Origin: Trichobilharzia regenti
Lineage: Eukaryota > Platyhelminthes > Trematoda > Strigeidida > Schistosomatidae
DNA: 64,000 nt
Assembly: GCA_944472135.2 (NCBI GenBank)
Contig: OX235270.1
Span: 118,373,842 to 118,437,841, forward strand
Reading direction: 5' to 3'
Position 1 is the stretch's first letter. Each line of letters opens with the position of its first letter. Position numbers and translations under genes: made by a program. Below are positions 9,347 through 21,982 of this stretch, piece after piece. The notes below the pieces were generated by a model. That model had not been told where the DNA came from and did no database searches. It worked only from the letters and a program-made list of their open reading frames with translations.

Positions 9347-10767
9347 ATTCAATTACAGTGAGAAGTGATGCAGTGTCACTTTGCCACTCCTCTAGGAACC
9401 CAAGGGACAATAATAATAATAGTTAGTTGAGCGAGTCAGGTGATAAACAAAACCGAATAACCTACTTAAAAACATTCAGTCAAGCTTTCCATGATTTCCA
9501 GTGAAAATAGAAATTATTCAGATAACACTACACCGCATCAATTGGATCAGATATTTTGAACTAATCGCATGGGGTTTTCATGTACATTTACCATGAATCT
9601 TCGCTGAGAAGCATGCATTTCGCAGACATCTGATGTCGAACTAATGACTTTGTCAAGAAATGTTGTAGACCCACCGTAATTCAGAGTTCAAAAGTTTGCA
9701 TGTTTTAAAAAACTCATCTTCACTTAATAAATCATGAATAGTTTCAAATGTTAGTGCATCCAGGATCTCAGCAATCAACAGCTCCTTATTCAACTTAGAG
9801 AATCTGTCCTGTGGAAGGCGGTCAATAAAGTATGATGAATGACTTTTGCAAACTGGGACAAATCCTCCTGAAATACTGATATGTATACACAAGAAAAGGA
9901 TTTACTGTGAACTGGTCAGGAATTGGTAAACTTCTGCATTGAGTATGTTACATTTTTAATTAAATTGAGCGAAATACAGAAACTTTCAGTTGATGTATAA
10001 CGATGGTCATGAAACCTGGCTTCCTTAAAGATTGACTTACCCTAGTACATGATACCAAATTACGGTGCAATACTCTATGTACCAATCTCGAGTCCCTAGG
10101 GACAAGTTAAACTATAGACATCCAACAGGCACCAACGCATCAGTGACCTTGGTGCACTCAATTAGATAGAGCAAGACAGTTAAACCAGGTAAATAACACA
10201 ATAATCATGAAAAAAGTTTTAAGTGAAGCTTAGTTCAAAACGGTCCCAGGGTGTCAATCATTCACTCAATTCCATGAAGTCCCCTTAATTTGTAGGTATT
10301 GCGTAATGCCTCTGATGTCCCTTCGTTCTGACATTTCATTGGTAGACGGTTTCAGGACAGAGTTTTAGAGATTTCAGTTAGAAAGCGTTACTGATTTTCT
10401 TGCTAGCAGATACTTACTAATAACACCAGACATCATTGGTACTATGTCTTAAATTGGAAGAATATGAAAGAAGTGTTTGAATACATTTCAGGCCCCTAAC
10501 TGGGATACTCTGTTGAAGTTTTTATTGTATATGTGAAACACAAAACTTCAATGTAGTCATTGATGGCATCCGTTGTGTCACCAGATCACCTGCTCAATAC
10601 AAAACGGGAACTAGGATTTGGACACATTGACGTAAATGTATTTCAGTAGTCTAGTAACACCTCGAAAACCGTTAACCAGTTACTCACACTTACTTTGTTT
10701 GCATTCCTAAATATATGAGAATAGAACGTGTGCACTGTGGTAGAGTATAATTCCATTTCGGGTAAAA
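9347..10767. other. Spacer after RTE copy A
   Basis: 9347-9385 is a flank shared with copy B. 9385-9421 repeats the RTE 3' end (CCTCTAGGAACCCAAGGG plus ATA-rich tail), so two tails stand about 40 bp apart. Beyond that no gene or recognisable repeat was found. Confidence 0.55.
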
Positions 10768-10875
10768 TATATTTTGATAAAGTCTCACAGTGTTATGCAG
10801 TAAAATTTACTGATGATGTCATCAGTTATTATTAAAGTATAACACTGTGAGACTTTATCCAAATAAAATTTTATC
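10768..10875. repeat. Short inverted repeat related to PLE terminal sequence
   Basis: Two arms of about 48 bp around a centre near 10818 (TGATGA-TG-TCATCA). The arms contain TAACACTGTG and a stretch ending ATAAAGTCTCACAG or its complement. The same TAACACTGTGTGA...TTTTATC...AAATAAAAT order occurs at 47358-47390 after a PLE. It is probably a PLE end in inverted pairing whose middle is lost. Confidence 0.6.
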
Positions 10876-11386
10876 CTTTAATAGTATTCCCAAATACAGT
10901 TAGATATATTCAGAAAAACAACATTATTTTATGGATAAATTAATCAAGTGCAAACAAACTCTTCTATATGACGTCAGTTATTCCAATCTTTCATCGAATC
11001 ACATGACCAATCTTTGATTTAACCATGTCCACGGATAGTAGTCAATGTAAAATCTAGAATCGCAGTGAAGAAATACTTCATAACTCAAATGATTAATTTT
11101 GGTAAATTTACAAGATAGGGAAAACATTTTATTCAGACATTTAGAAGACGAAAGGAAATTTGAGCAATGTTCTTTTCGATAATTTCCTCTTCCTGCTGTA
11201 CAATTAGAATATTCTAGAATATTCGTCATTAACATTATTGATTTCTTTTTAAATAATATCGATTTCTTAAGATCAATGAAATTACAGTTCAAGAAAGATG
11301 CATAAGTTACAATAAGCATAAAAATTTAAATAGTAAGTGAAACATCAAATAAAATTGAGTAAATTTCTACAGCGAATTGAGGATCG
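10876..11386. other. Unassigned AT-rich spacer
   Basis: A 106-codon minus-strand frame (10999-11319) is present, but its residues are lysine/serine/asparagine-rich low-complexity and I recognise no domain. I do not call it a gene. Confidence 0.45.
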
Positions 11387-11695
11387 TTAAAACCTTGATG
11401 GCCAAGATAAGGACAGTGTTTGAACCAGCTTCTTTTGGATACATAAGTTAGGTTTCTTAATGCAGATCCCAACAGCCTCAGCAATATGTAGTAGGCGAAC
11501 TCTTGAGATAAAATTGAAATGACTTAGTATACGGTAGATAACTTTGAAAGCCTTTTCGATATCAATTTTGTGTTCTATATCTACTAGATGATATAGCATA
11601 GAACTAAGAATGGACTTTGTTCCTTAATTAACCACTCAGAATGGTGTTCCGAAATCCGGTGATAAATACGCCTAATTGTACGACCTATTAATTGT
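11387..11695 (-). pseudogene. Penelope-like element GIY-YIG remnant
   Basis: Minus strand. In one frame LIGRTIRRIYHR...SEHHSEWL gives the nuclease YIG and EH...WL signatures (11600-11695). After a shift the frame 11387-11599 continues with HKIDIEKAFKVIYR, AEAVGICIKKPNLCIQKKLV and LSWP, the PLE C-terminal signature. It is cut at both ends and frameshifted, with no RT part. The family matches 28150-28443 and 59301-59801 at the protein level. Confidence 0.8.
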
Positions 11696-12292
11696 GATAT
11701 GTAATATTATAATACTTTGCGTGCGTCCGTATTTCATATATATATCGATTCGTGCGATCAATAAATAAGTATGGCGTATGTTAGAATTATGCTTGTACAA
11801 TGTAAATGACGTTTAAAAAGAGAAAAAGTGATAGTGATTTAAAATGTACATTATCAAAAAAGAAAAGATGCTGACTGAGTAAACTGGTCATTATTTATAC
11901 TGATGAGATCAGTTGCGTTGTTGATGGAATGCATAGTTTTAATGAAAATTTGTTACCGATATGTTAACTGTTTTTGTTATTTATCATGTATATGATATAT
12001 TCATCAGGATAAGTGAAAAAAGGTTGTAAAAACAATTTATTTTTGCTACACTTTGAATGCTTTAAATATTTAACCAAAATCTATTTATTATCTGATATTG
12101 CTTACATCAACAAACAGTATACATACTCAAAAAAAGTGAACCATGTGATCTAATGGGAAATGAATCGAGATGTAATGAAAACTGAGTTAAGTAAAAATCA
12201 ATTAATTCAAATATGAACAAATTACACAGTCTAGAACGAGAAATTAGTATTAATTTCATTTTATTATTTTAAATAAAATCTAATTATCAAGT
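11696..12292. other. Unassigned AT-rich spacer
   Basis: No gene or recognised repeat; contains a short TATATA tract near 11740. Confidence 0.45.
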
Positions 12293-12835
12293 ATTGGTTG
12301 TTGTTTTTTTTTTGTAGGGATTTTGTTTGATTGCATGGAGGATTTCACCATGAGCTGACATCAGTTAGGTTTTCCAGTGGTTCTCTAACTGATGTCAGCT
12401 CATGGTGAAATCCTCCATGCAATCAAACAAAATCCCTACAGAACCAATACTTGAAAACTAATCTGATGCTCACTAGTGACTGGCGTTATTCAGGCAGTTA
12501 GCCTGGGGTTCTAGTGGGAAGCCGTGACCAGTAGGGTACAGCAGGTTGAAGATGAGGCAGTAACTCGTCGAAGAAGACATTGCGAAGTGGTTGCGCTATG
12601 TCGTGAATTGACAGAAGTTAGAATTCAAGGACCATTGGATCGGGTCCCGGTGGCTCAATGGTCTACGAGCTCGCCTTGTAACCAGTAGGTCCTGGGTTCG
12701 AAACCCGGCAGTGCGTGGGTGAGTGCTGCCGAAGAGTCTCAAACTAGGACGAAACAGTCGTCCAGTACTCCCAGGTTTTCCAATGGTTCTCTAACTGGTA
12801 TCAGATCATGGTGAAATCCTCCATGAAAATATAAT
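12293..12835. mobile_element. SINE-B cluster: hairpin of two 3' ends plus a full plus-strand copy
   Basis: SINE-B is my label for a tRNA-headed repeat ending AATCCCTACA...CCAATACTTG. At 12293-12470 a minus-strand 3' end faces a plus-strand 3' end around about 18 bases (GTTTTCCAGTGGTTCTCT), giving arms of over 60 bp. A full plus copy follows (about 12475-12835). It has a 5' region, a tRNA-like head (A-box GGTGGCTCAATGGT, B-box GGGTTCGAAACCC at about 12653-12708), a hammerhead-like block, and the 3' end GTTCTCTAACTG...GTGAAATCCTCC. Confidence 0.82.
12723..12768 (+). ncRNA. Hammerhead-like block of SINE-B (U4-to-C)
   Basis: Stem I GTGCTG/CAGTAC, core CCGAAGA (expected CTGANGA, so U4 is C), stem II GTCT/GGAC around CAAACTA, GAAA, a scrambled stem III (ACAGTCGT instead of ACAGCTGT), then cleavage triplet GTC. 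Recognisable but probably inactive; the canonical version is at 43167-43212. Confidence 0.7.
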
Positions 12836-13329
12836 TAGATTACTATATTGCAAATCGCCAATAGGTTAGGCGTACAACATGGGGCTACCCAATGTGGGGC
12901 CAAGTAAAGCTACGGTGATGAGAAATATCCCTGTATTTCTGTTATGTTAGTGTTCCTCACTCTGTTTATCTGCTTATTTAGCCTGAAGTATATCACCCAC
13001 TGAAATGTCCTCTCGGTCACATAAACGTCATTCCTGCGTACTAATGGTTGTAAACAGTAAGAATTATGTAGAAAAGGACAAAATGTTTTCTTACCTGAAT
13101 CATCTTCCTCTTTTGAGGTCAAAGTCCCCATTGGTAGAGAGGAAAAAGACCTCCGTTTTGTATATTTTACTGACCATTATTAAAGTATGTAAGCTAGATG
13201 TCCTATCGGTTAGTTTTGATTTCAGCGTTTCCTAACAACAGTGTCAAAGCCTAGGTTAAACATCTATTTCTGTCGACTGAATCCTGTCTCTTCGATCGCC
13301 CAACATTAAACCGCAATTCATTACAGTGA
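12836..13329. other. Unassigned spacer
   Basis: Short frames on both strands (12910-13235) overlap each other and show no domain. No repeat was recognised until RTE copy B begins. Confidence 0.45.
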
Positions 13330-14897
13330 GTTACCGAAGAGGGGCGACTTAGGCCCCACTCTGAAAGAACTGGCGAGGAATCATGCTCCTGTCGACGCCA
13401 AGTAAAATCCTGACTCGCATCATCCTGGAGAGAATTAAAGACGCACTGGAAACAGTACTCCGCCCCACCGGAACAAGCTGGATTCAGGAAAGTCAGGCAA
13501 ATCATGTACTGACCGAATTGCATCTCTACACATCATCATCATCATCATCACAGAACAAAGCATGGAATCACAATCAAACCTCTACCTCAACTTTATAGAC
13601 TTTGAGAAGACCTTCGACAGCGTAGCGCCGACCGCGAAGTAATTTGGAAACTACTGGAGTACTACGGCGTGCAGCGCCCAAATATTCATCAACCTCATTC
13701 AACAGCTGTACGACAACGGAACATGTCAAGTGATACACAACGGAAAACTCAGCGAGGCGTTTACAGTAAACACAGGAGTCAGACAAGGGTGCTTATTATC
13801 ACCAATGATATTCCTAATTATGTTGGACTGGATTATGCGTCAGGCAGTGGAAAATTAGCAGACAGGGATATCCTGGACCGACTGACGTGAAGAACCTAGA
13901 AGTCCTTGATTTCACGCGTGGAGGATTTATGTTTGATGTCACACACACAAAATCGAAGACTTACAAGCGAAAACCGACAAACTGATCGAAGAAGCAGCCG
14001 GTGAAGACAGGACTCCAAGTGAACATAGGTGAAGAAGACGGAGGTTATGAAAATAACCAGCCAACCAAGAACAACAGCAGCAACAACAACAACAGAAACA
14101 ACATCCAGCGCCAATCACCATCAACGGGAGGGATTTGAAAGAGGTCACTTCATTCACTCACTGATCTAGGGAGGGAGCATTGTCTCAACTACACTCAGTC
14201 GGAACCAACGAGGATGTCAAATTGAGCGAGAATCGGGAAGGCGAGCGAGAAACACATTCACTCATCAACCTGAAACAACCAATCTGGAAATCTTCGTCAC
14301 TCAGCCAGAATCAACAACAAACATCAACATCAGTCGGATTTTCAATACAAACAACGTCAAGTCAGTCAGTTCTTCTATACGGATCGAATGAGAAACTTGG
14401 CGGGCGGGCGGGCGAGTCACAAAGAATATTTCCAACAGCCTGTTGTAGACCAGACCTTTATCCAATGCAACTGTCTTCGCTGGCTCTATACTGAAGACCA
14501 GATGGCCGGGCCGGAAACAATCACCAACAAGAAACTATGCGAAGGAAGAAACGAACAAAACAAGAACCAATCGCCCAGCAACAGGAAATATGCAGGAGAA
14601 AGTGGAGATGGATTGGACACTCGCTGGCTGAGTAGGCCGCCGGTGGGTGACATCGCGCGCGCGTCAGGCCATCGGTCGAGTGGAACCAGGCCGAAAGGGA
14701 AGCACGCGGTGAGTGTGACGTGGTCGTCAGTGCAAGGGTGACATGGAGGAGATTGTGTGAAGAGGAGTTTTGATTTAGTATGGACTAAGATGGATGCAGG
14801 TGTAAAGTACAGGAGAAGACAGAAGTGGCAAGTGGAGACGTGGAGTTGAAGCCCTATGTTCCACTAGGATCCCAAGGGACAATAATAGTAATAAGAT
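13330..14897 (+). mobile_element. RTE-like element, copy B (RT to 3' end, decayed)
   Basis: 5'-truncated within RT. Readable in shifting frames: ILTRIILERIKDALET (fingers), a (TCA)n tract at 13532-13552, LNFIDFEKTFDSV-like motif A near 13588-13625, VNTGVRQGCLLSPMIF-like motif B near 13767-13815, a TAG at about 13857, then LDFTRG where LDFADD should be. It continues with KLIEEAAGED, a (CAA)n tract (14074-14097) and the RTE 3' end at 14853-14897. The same stop, the same (TCA)n and the same loss of the DD motif occur in copy C. Confidence 0.82.
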
Positions 14898-15730
14898 TCA
14901 ATTACAGTTAGTAGTGATGCAGTGCCACTTTTCTCAACAATCACACTGTATATCCAGTCCAAAGAATGCGATGAACTAGACGACCAATTCTCAGAAATAA
15001 CAAACTAACTGAAGTTCCCGAATGTCTGTAATTCTGCTTCTGAATAGGTTACACATATCTACCCTTTTAATTATTGCACTGTATCACAGTTTGATTCGCG
15101 CGAGTTTATCGATCACGTGAGTGTACTTTTAAAACATGCTTTGCTGTGTATGCTACAGTCTTCTGTTTACCGGGTCACTTTCTTTCTCTCTTCATACTTT
15201 AGTTGACTTTACTTTGCTTCAGTTGTACTTATTGATTATGTATTTCAAATATTTTTTGTTTGTTTGTTTTTACATGCACAGCGGGTAATAAGCAAGTTAG
15301 GCAAGCGATACACGTAATTGACAGAATCTGAAATTACCTTTGTTAACACATACACACATGGATCTAATGGGAGAGTGTTGAACAGGGTAAAATAATCAGT
15401 TTTGTATATACATTTTGCCTTTCTTTAATCGTATTACTTTTTTCCATCACAAAATGTGGTGTTATACTGGAAAGCACTTTTATTGTAAAACTGTTCGACC
15501 TTGTTTTGCTTCTGTCTATTAACGATTAAACTGACTTAATGAGGTGTAAAATAAATTGACTAAGCTAAGGTGGTAACAGTATCTTTGCCGTGTGTCATGA
15601 TACTTTAGAGAAATCACATACTCATTACTTGTTAGTTTATTCACATAGTTGAACGCTATCAGATATTTTTTTATGATGTGGTTTTGTTTCCTGAGCTGGA
15701 TTGTTTAACTGAGAAGGTTTCATTGTTATT
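14898..15730. other. Spacer after RTE copy B
   Basis: 14896-14931 matches the flank after copy A. The rest shows no gene or recognised repeat; AT-rich with short T and GT runs. Confidence 0.45.
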
Positions 15731-16125
15731 CAAGTATTGGTTTGTAGGGATTCGGTTGATTGGTTACCGGATTTCATCATGGGCTGACATTAGCTACAAA
15801 ACCATTGGAAAACCTAGGAGTACTGGACAGTTGTTTTGGACTCCTCATTAGCACGCACCCACACCGCGGGTTTCGAACCCAGGACCTACTGGTTACAAGG
15901 CGGGGTTGTAGACCATTAAGCCACTGGGACCCGATCCAATGGTCCATGAATTCTAACTTCTGCCAATTCACGATATAACGCGACAACTAGCCGATGTCTT
16001 CGGCGAGTATTTGTCCTCACACCCGTCCTGCTGCACCCTACTGGTCACGACTTCCCACTGGAACCCCAGGTAACTACCTACTTGAATAGGGCTAGTCGCC
16101 AGTCTTTCTAGACAACGCTGTAGTT
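15731..16125 (-). mobile_element. SINE-B copy, monomer
   Basis: Minus-strand copy starting with the family 3' end (CAAGTATTGGTTTGTAGGGA) at 15731. On minus it has a B-box-like GGGTTCGAAACCC and an A-box-like GTGGCTTAATGGT at about 15868-15930. The hammerhead block has lost the GAAA side and part of stem II (15816-15860). A 5' region follows, shared with 44470-44570 and 50210-50310. One of the few SINE-B copies here without an inverted partner. Confidence 0.78.
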
Positions 16126-18308
16126 TCCGCTGAAAATTAAAGCTTCGCAGTTAAACAACCCAGCTCAAAGAATGAAACCACACACCTGAGCTACAGATCT
16201 CTAATCATTTATTGTTACTATGGGGATAGTGGGACTGTGATTCCATCCTACTTGGATTTCGTCAGCTGGATTTATATTCATTCAAGTTGACTGAAAGTCA
16301 TCCTTACCTAATGAAAGACGGATCCATTTCCCATCAAGGTAGCTGAACAGCGTTAAAAGTTTAAATTTTACAATTTCAGTGCTTTGTTTTTCCTTTTTCT
16401 CCTTTTTTTTTTTACAAAACTGTAGAACATTCATAAATTCGTTGAAAAAAACATTGTGAAATAATATGCAAGGAGAAGAGTTATGGTAGGATTGTAATAT
16501 AACGTGGATAAAATTGTGAATCCTCTGCACACCACATAGTGCTGTAATGCAAGAAATGAATATCAGAGCCACATGCCTAAAAACAGGATGGCGCTTGAAC
16601 CAACAAAATCATTTATGATCGTATAGAGATGGTGAAATGCACACAATTGTTTGGTTCATTCAAATGCATGCAGTATAAGGCTGAATAGCTAAACTAAAGT
16701 ATCAAGAGGTGATCCACTGGACTACAGCAGCCCTAAATTTTATGTGAATGCAAATTAGTAGACCCTGGTAAAAAGAGAAACTTATCCAAATTCTCTACTA
16801 TATTGTTGCAGTGAATCACATTTAGCCGTTAATGAGTTGTTGAGCTACGTTCAGGTTATTGCACCAGAATCAAGAAGAAATAATAAAGGACTACAATGGA
16901 TGCAGAAGAAGCGGCTGTCACATCTCAGCGATTGAGTGGATGTGGATGCAGATGGGTGGTTCTACTCCTTGTGGAAACACCATCATGCACTGAAATACAA
17001 GTACTTTCAGCTGGTAGAATCCAGGAAGCAGGAAATATGTCAGTGTAGATTTCATCACTGTCAAAGATTTTTAACCTGGGGCAAAGAAGCTGTCCAATGT
17101 TCTCTGGTTTTCAACAATCTCTCTCTCTCGGGACAAAATTAATCCAGATCCCTATGAAAACTCATGAGCTAGAGGAAGTGTTTGTTAAGGATTCTGTTAT
17201 CAGCCACCGAGAAACTGGTAACACTGAAATGATGCTATGTACTTGGAGTTACCAGGACAGGAAACCATTCTAGGTTAAGGGTAAAGGCGGTGAGAGGGAG
17301 ATGGACTGAAGGCCAAAATGTTTCTAAACACATCGATTTTATCACGGTCGCCTCAGCTATGCTTAACAATCAAAGGCGTACCAACTCAAAAATCTAGGTA
17401 ACGCCTTGTGTATGACTGTAGAGACTAAATTTTCGTCAACCTTTTTGTCTGTATACACTAGGTGTGCGAATATGGAACTCCGGACTGACTTTAAGTTTCC
17501 TGTTCCAAAGTCGAACAGATACAACTGCTCAGCTCTTCATCACCTTCATTTCTTTTATTGTCGATAGTACCAAATTTTCCTGGAAGCTGACATTGAGATC
17601 AATCGTTTCACCACAGGAAAAAAAAATCTGTGGAATGTCCCGACTTGTCAACACCTGATACTATTTACTAATAATCGATTTGCCTCAGTTTGTTAGTCTA
17701 CCCCTTAGACTGTATTATACAATATACTGGAGAACGTTAAATAGGAATTCAGTTTCACTGCGTAAAAAGGAATTATAACAGTTTACCTCGAAGTATGACG
17801 TAATATCAGTTCTAGAAGAGTGTGAGAGAGATGGGGGAGAGAGGAATAAAGAAAGAATGACAGACCTGTATTTACGCAATGATACTTTAATTGATTTAAC
17901 CACCACGACATGAAAGCTCAAAAAAATTTTTCATGACATGTGACTGAAGTGTATTATGCGTTTGAATACGGCAAATCTAGGGTAAGAGTGAAGCTAGATA
18001 TCTTGAATATATATACATATATATATATATGTAACTTTTTATAGATTTCATGAAAGACAAGAAGTATTTAGGATTGCATTCAAGTGGAAGACAGGTGTGT
18101 TGAATAATAATTCAACCTAGATTTTATTGATTAGTGTAAATTTGATGTTGATATACGCAGGAAACTTTTAAGGGGAGTGACACATTTTTCATAGGGCGGA
18201 ATATAATCATACATATGTATATATGATGAGAGTGCTTGAGATTGTCTTGTGATAGATTTCTGTTTGTATATTTAATAGCGGATGATTACAGGTGAACTGA
18301 AAATCTAG
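16126..18308. other. Long spacer without recognised gene
   Basis: Frames shorter than 100 codons only, none with a domain. (TA)n-like tract at 18008-18032. T9-10 run near 16404. A stretch at 16975-17040 vaguely recalls the Sm-alpha hammerhead flank but lacks the core. Confidence 0.5.
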
Positions 18309-19259
18309 TTATTATTATTATTTCCTTTAATTTCTAGAGGAACATAGGGCTTCAGATACACGTCTCCATCGCCTTCTGTTTTCTGCCAACTTTTTCCCCT
18401 CGCTCCACGTCTGCCCACATGCTCTCATCTCCTCCTCACATGAACTCCTCCAAGTCACCCCACCCTTGGATGACCAACTCGCCGCCCACTTCCCTTTCGG
18501 GTTCCACTCGAGCAATGGCTTGTCTAGTGATGTCACTTGATGGTTTGCTTTCTCAGAGTATGGCCAGCCAATCCATCTCCATTTCTTCCTGGTTGATTCG
18601 CTCATTGCCAGAGATCCCTGATGCTGATCTTTTCTGACCGGCCATTTGATCTTGAGTAGTATTGAGCGAAGGCAACTGTTAATGAAGGTCTGTAATATGT
18701 TTGAGGTGCTCTTTACGATGTGCAGTGCAAGTCTCTGATCTCTATAGTAGCACTGACTTAACATTTCAGTTGAAGTTCCGGATCGTATTACTTCATGCTG
18801 AATGCTGTAGACTGACTTTACTATAATATTATCGCTTACAGTTCGCCTAGCAGCTTCATCCTCGAACACTTTGTCATCTCCGGACATCGAGCTGCCTCGC
18901 ATGAATGCTTCACCGTGCTAAACAGAGCTCCTCAACATAGTAGAAAAGAGACTTCGCATACGCCATCCGTACACAGCTGGAGCACTACCTATTCGAGATT
19001 TGAAACCGGACCTCTGCATTCAGAAGCGCTACATACATTCATTCGCCCTACTGTGGCCAGAGTAAAGTTCTTACCACAATTTTGCCTCTTCCTTTTTTAT
19101 TATCTTATGAAAATGAATGGTAGAAAAGGAAATTTTCTTCGCTGTTTACATCTTTTTCTTATGACTCAATATGGTTGTATTTCGTTCATATCTGTAGTTG
19201 TAGTAAAGCAGCCAACCGAATCAGAGCACCGCATTCATAAGGAACATATGTAAGCATTA
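18309..19259. repeat. Left arm of a 0.95-kb inverted duplication (RTE 3' end joined to PLE 3' end)
   Basis: Reverse complement of 20425-21380 with very few differences: a 191-residue minus frame here (18327-18902) and its mirror (20782-21357) differ at one residue, and a 112-residue frame (18915-19253) is identical to its mirror. Within the arm, 18309-about 18826 is an RTE 3' part on minus (TFINSCLRSIL, KWRWIGW, SSCEEEMRACGQTW, then the 3' end and (ATT)n tail). 18840-19076 is a PLE C-terminal part on plus (SSFILEHFVISGH, then DLKPDLCIQKRYIHSFALLWP after one shift). Neither is functional. Confidence 0.9.
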
Positions 19260-20424
19260 TTTGTACTCTCTCTCTCTCTCTACAGTCATACATTCGCTCC
19301 TTTTTTCTTTTCCTTTCTGTTTACGTCATTCTCTAAGCAATCTTAGCGTCAAAGTAATTCATACTTTGAACTCTTTATCAAATTCACTACATAATTTAGC
19401 TGACATTAACAATTTCTAACAGTTGCTTACTATTACTGTAATCAGTTCGGCTTACATGAAAGTCTCCGATTACTTTTGAATTACTTAAACATATTAGATC
19501 TCTTTTCACTATTTGAGAGATGAAAATCTCCCCTATGATGTTTTGAGGAACATTAACTGAGGTGCAGATTGAATCAGGAGGGTCATATTGTGAAAACTGA
19601 AACAATTCTTGGTATTCAGCAATTCTGTGTCAGATACCGAGTCTTAAAACTGATATTGTAACAACAGAAAGCAAATACAGGAGCCAAAGTATGTTTTTTT
19701 CATTAATCAAACCATTGTTTCTATATCTACGGTTTATATTCATTCACCAATTACCTAGTGTGTGATTTTGGTTTACATCAAGCAACGTGAAATAAAATGT
19801 TCAAATATACATAGTATTCTTTTGTTAATGCAGCATATAACCATGGGAAATGTATTCTGTCTGCAACATCAATTCGAATGTTGAAACAGCAGTATTGAAC
19901 TGTGGGAATATGTGAGCACAACACTCCATTTGTACACATTGTTTCTATCACACCGTCGCAATAAGTTTGGTTCACCTAGATAGGTTCTCCATAAACTCAT
20001 TCAATCATTATAAGACTAAGTGAGATTAATTCATGTACCTCAGTGTCTTGTTGTCACTCTTGCTTCCCACTTTTTGTTATGTTCGAGAGACTTCTATTGT
20101 GGTGAGTGCTATTTATAATCAGATATAAGTAGTATATCAGTAAACGAATTCAGAAAAGTAACAATATGTTCTGAGGCACTGGAAAAAGCAATCGAAGAAC
20201 AGAACTGTAAAAGGAATGTTAAAAACACTATGCAGAATCCAACAACAAGCTATCGAATGTCGTGATATCCGACCAATTTGCAAATGATGTGCAAATAAAA
20301 CAGTGAAGATAAGGTATAACAATTTTATCCTGGGATTATTTTAAATAATTTGTGATAATTCCATGATAATTTTTATATTTCGTTCCACATTTCACCTTCA
20401 ATGAGCTAAAGCATGCTAAAAGTG
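19260..20424. other. Spacer between the inverted arms
   Basis: 1.17 kb, no gene recognised. (CT)n at about 19266-19283. The boundaries with both arms are sharp at GCATTA (19259 and 20425). Confidence 0.6.
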
Positions 20425-21380
20425 TAATGCTTACATATGTTCCTTATGAATGCGGTGCTCTGATTCGGTTGGCTGCTTTACTACAACTACAGATATGAAC
20501 GAAATACAACCATATTGAGTCATAAGAAAAAGATGTAAACAGCGAAGAAAATTTCCTTTTCTACCATTCATTTTCATAAGATAATAAAAAAGGAAGAGGC
20601 AAAATTGTGGTAAGAACTTTACTCTGGCCACAGTAGGGCGAATGAATGTATGTAGCGCTTCTGAATGCAGAGGTCCGGTTTCAAATCTCGAATAGGTAGT
20701 GCTCCAGCTGTGTACGGATGGCGTATGCGAAGTCTCTTTTCTACTATGTTGAGGAGCTCTGTTTAGCACGGTGAAGCATTCATGCGAGGCAGCTCGATGT
20801 CCGGAGATGACAAAGTGTTCGAGGATGAAGCTGCTAGGCGAACTGTAAGCGATAATATTATAGTAAAGTCAGTCTACAGCATTCAGCATGAAGTAATACG
20901 ATCCGGAACTTCAACTGAAATGTTAAGTCAGTGCTACTATAGAGATCAGAGACTTGCACTGCACATCGTAAAGAGCACCTCAAACATATTACAGACCTTC
21001 ATTAACAGTTGCCTTCGCTCAATACTACTCAAGATCAAATGGCCGGTCAGAAAAGATCAGCATCAGGGATCTCTGGCAATGAGCGAATCAACCAGGAAGA
21101 AATGGAGATGGATTGGCTGGCCATACTCTGAGAAAGCAAACCATCAAGTGACATCACTAGACAAGCCATTGCTCGAGTGGAACCCGAAAGGGAAGTGGGC
21201 GGCGAGTTGGTCATCCAAGGGTGGGGTGACTTGGAGGAGTTCATGTGAGGAGGAGATGAGAGCATGTGGGCAGACGTGGAGCGAGGGGAAAAAGTTGGCA
21301 GAAAACAGAAGGCGATGGAGACGTGTATCTGAAGCCCTATGTTCCACTAGGAATTAAAGGATATAATAATAATAATAATA
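20425..21380. repeat. Right arm of the inverted duplication
   Basis: Mirror of 18309-19259. 20608-20844 is the PLE C-terminal remnant (minus) and about 20858-21380 the RTE 3' part (plus), ending in an (ATA)n tail at 21361-21381. The differences I can see are in the outer RTE tail (CCACTAGGAATTAAAGGATA here against CCTCTAGAAATTAAAGGAAA on the other side) and in tail length. Near-identity over decayed sequence implies a recent duplication or an assembly artefact. Confidence 0.9.
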
Positions 21381-21899
21381 AAGTCTGTCTACATAATGTC
21401 ATGTGTCTACCATTCATTTTAGAAAGGAGAGAAAGTCTGATTTCTCTTCAGCCTTTTGTATCATGCAGGCGAATTTTCGCACGCTGACGCATACTGACGT
21501 GATAGAATAAGTGATTGAACACAAAATGTCTGCACGAATAATCGAAAACAATACAGCATTGTGTTAAATGGATGCTTGACCGTGCTTAATCAGTTGATTA
21601 ATACAGTGCAGGATAGTAACTAATAATGAATGATAAAAGCTTAAATTACACCTCTGCTCATGAAATCACCACCTAATAAAAGCAGAGGAAATCTTACAAG
21701 TGTCCGATTAAATATGTGTGTCAAACATCCAGATCACTCAAAACAACAGTGAATGAACATAAACGCCTAACTAAAGGTCAACCAGAAGCAACTCAATCTT
21801 ACAAGAATTTAGAAAAAATTCATGAATAGCTGCACATGCATGGGACAAACACCACAATATCGATCGGAACAATGCTTGTATTCTAAAAACTAATATGAT

Positions 21900-21930
<31 letters not shown>

Positions 21931-21982
21931 GAATACAAATCATAAATATGTGAATTGAGTAAAACGATTCCAATAGTTAATA
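21381..21982. other. Spacer with (TA)n
   Basis: (TA)n at about 21899-21927. A plus-strand stretch near 21685-21780 (GTGTCCGATTAAATATGTGT, then AAACAACAGTGAATGAACA) may be a decayed PLE fragment, but I could not support this. No gene. Confidence 0.4.

Noticed and set aside
10999..11319. 106-codon minus frame
   Set aside because: Low-complexity composition and no recognisable domain; frames of this length are expected by chance in 64 kb.
16970..17045. Hammerhead-like phrase (CAGCTGGTAGAATCCAGG)
   Set aside because: Only flank-like words remain; neither CTGANGA nor a properly placed GAAA with stem II is present.
18327..18902. 191-residue frame repeated at 20782-21357, looking like a conserved gene pair
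   Set aside because: It is one arm of the inverted duplication; the content is RTE C-terminus followed by antisense PLE sequence, so identity comes from the duplication, not from selection.
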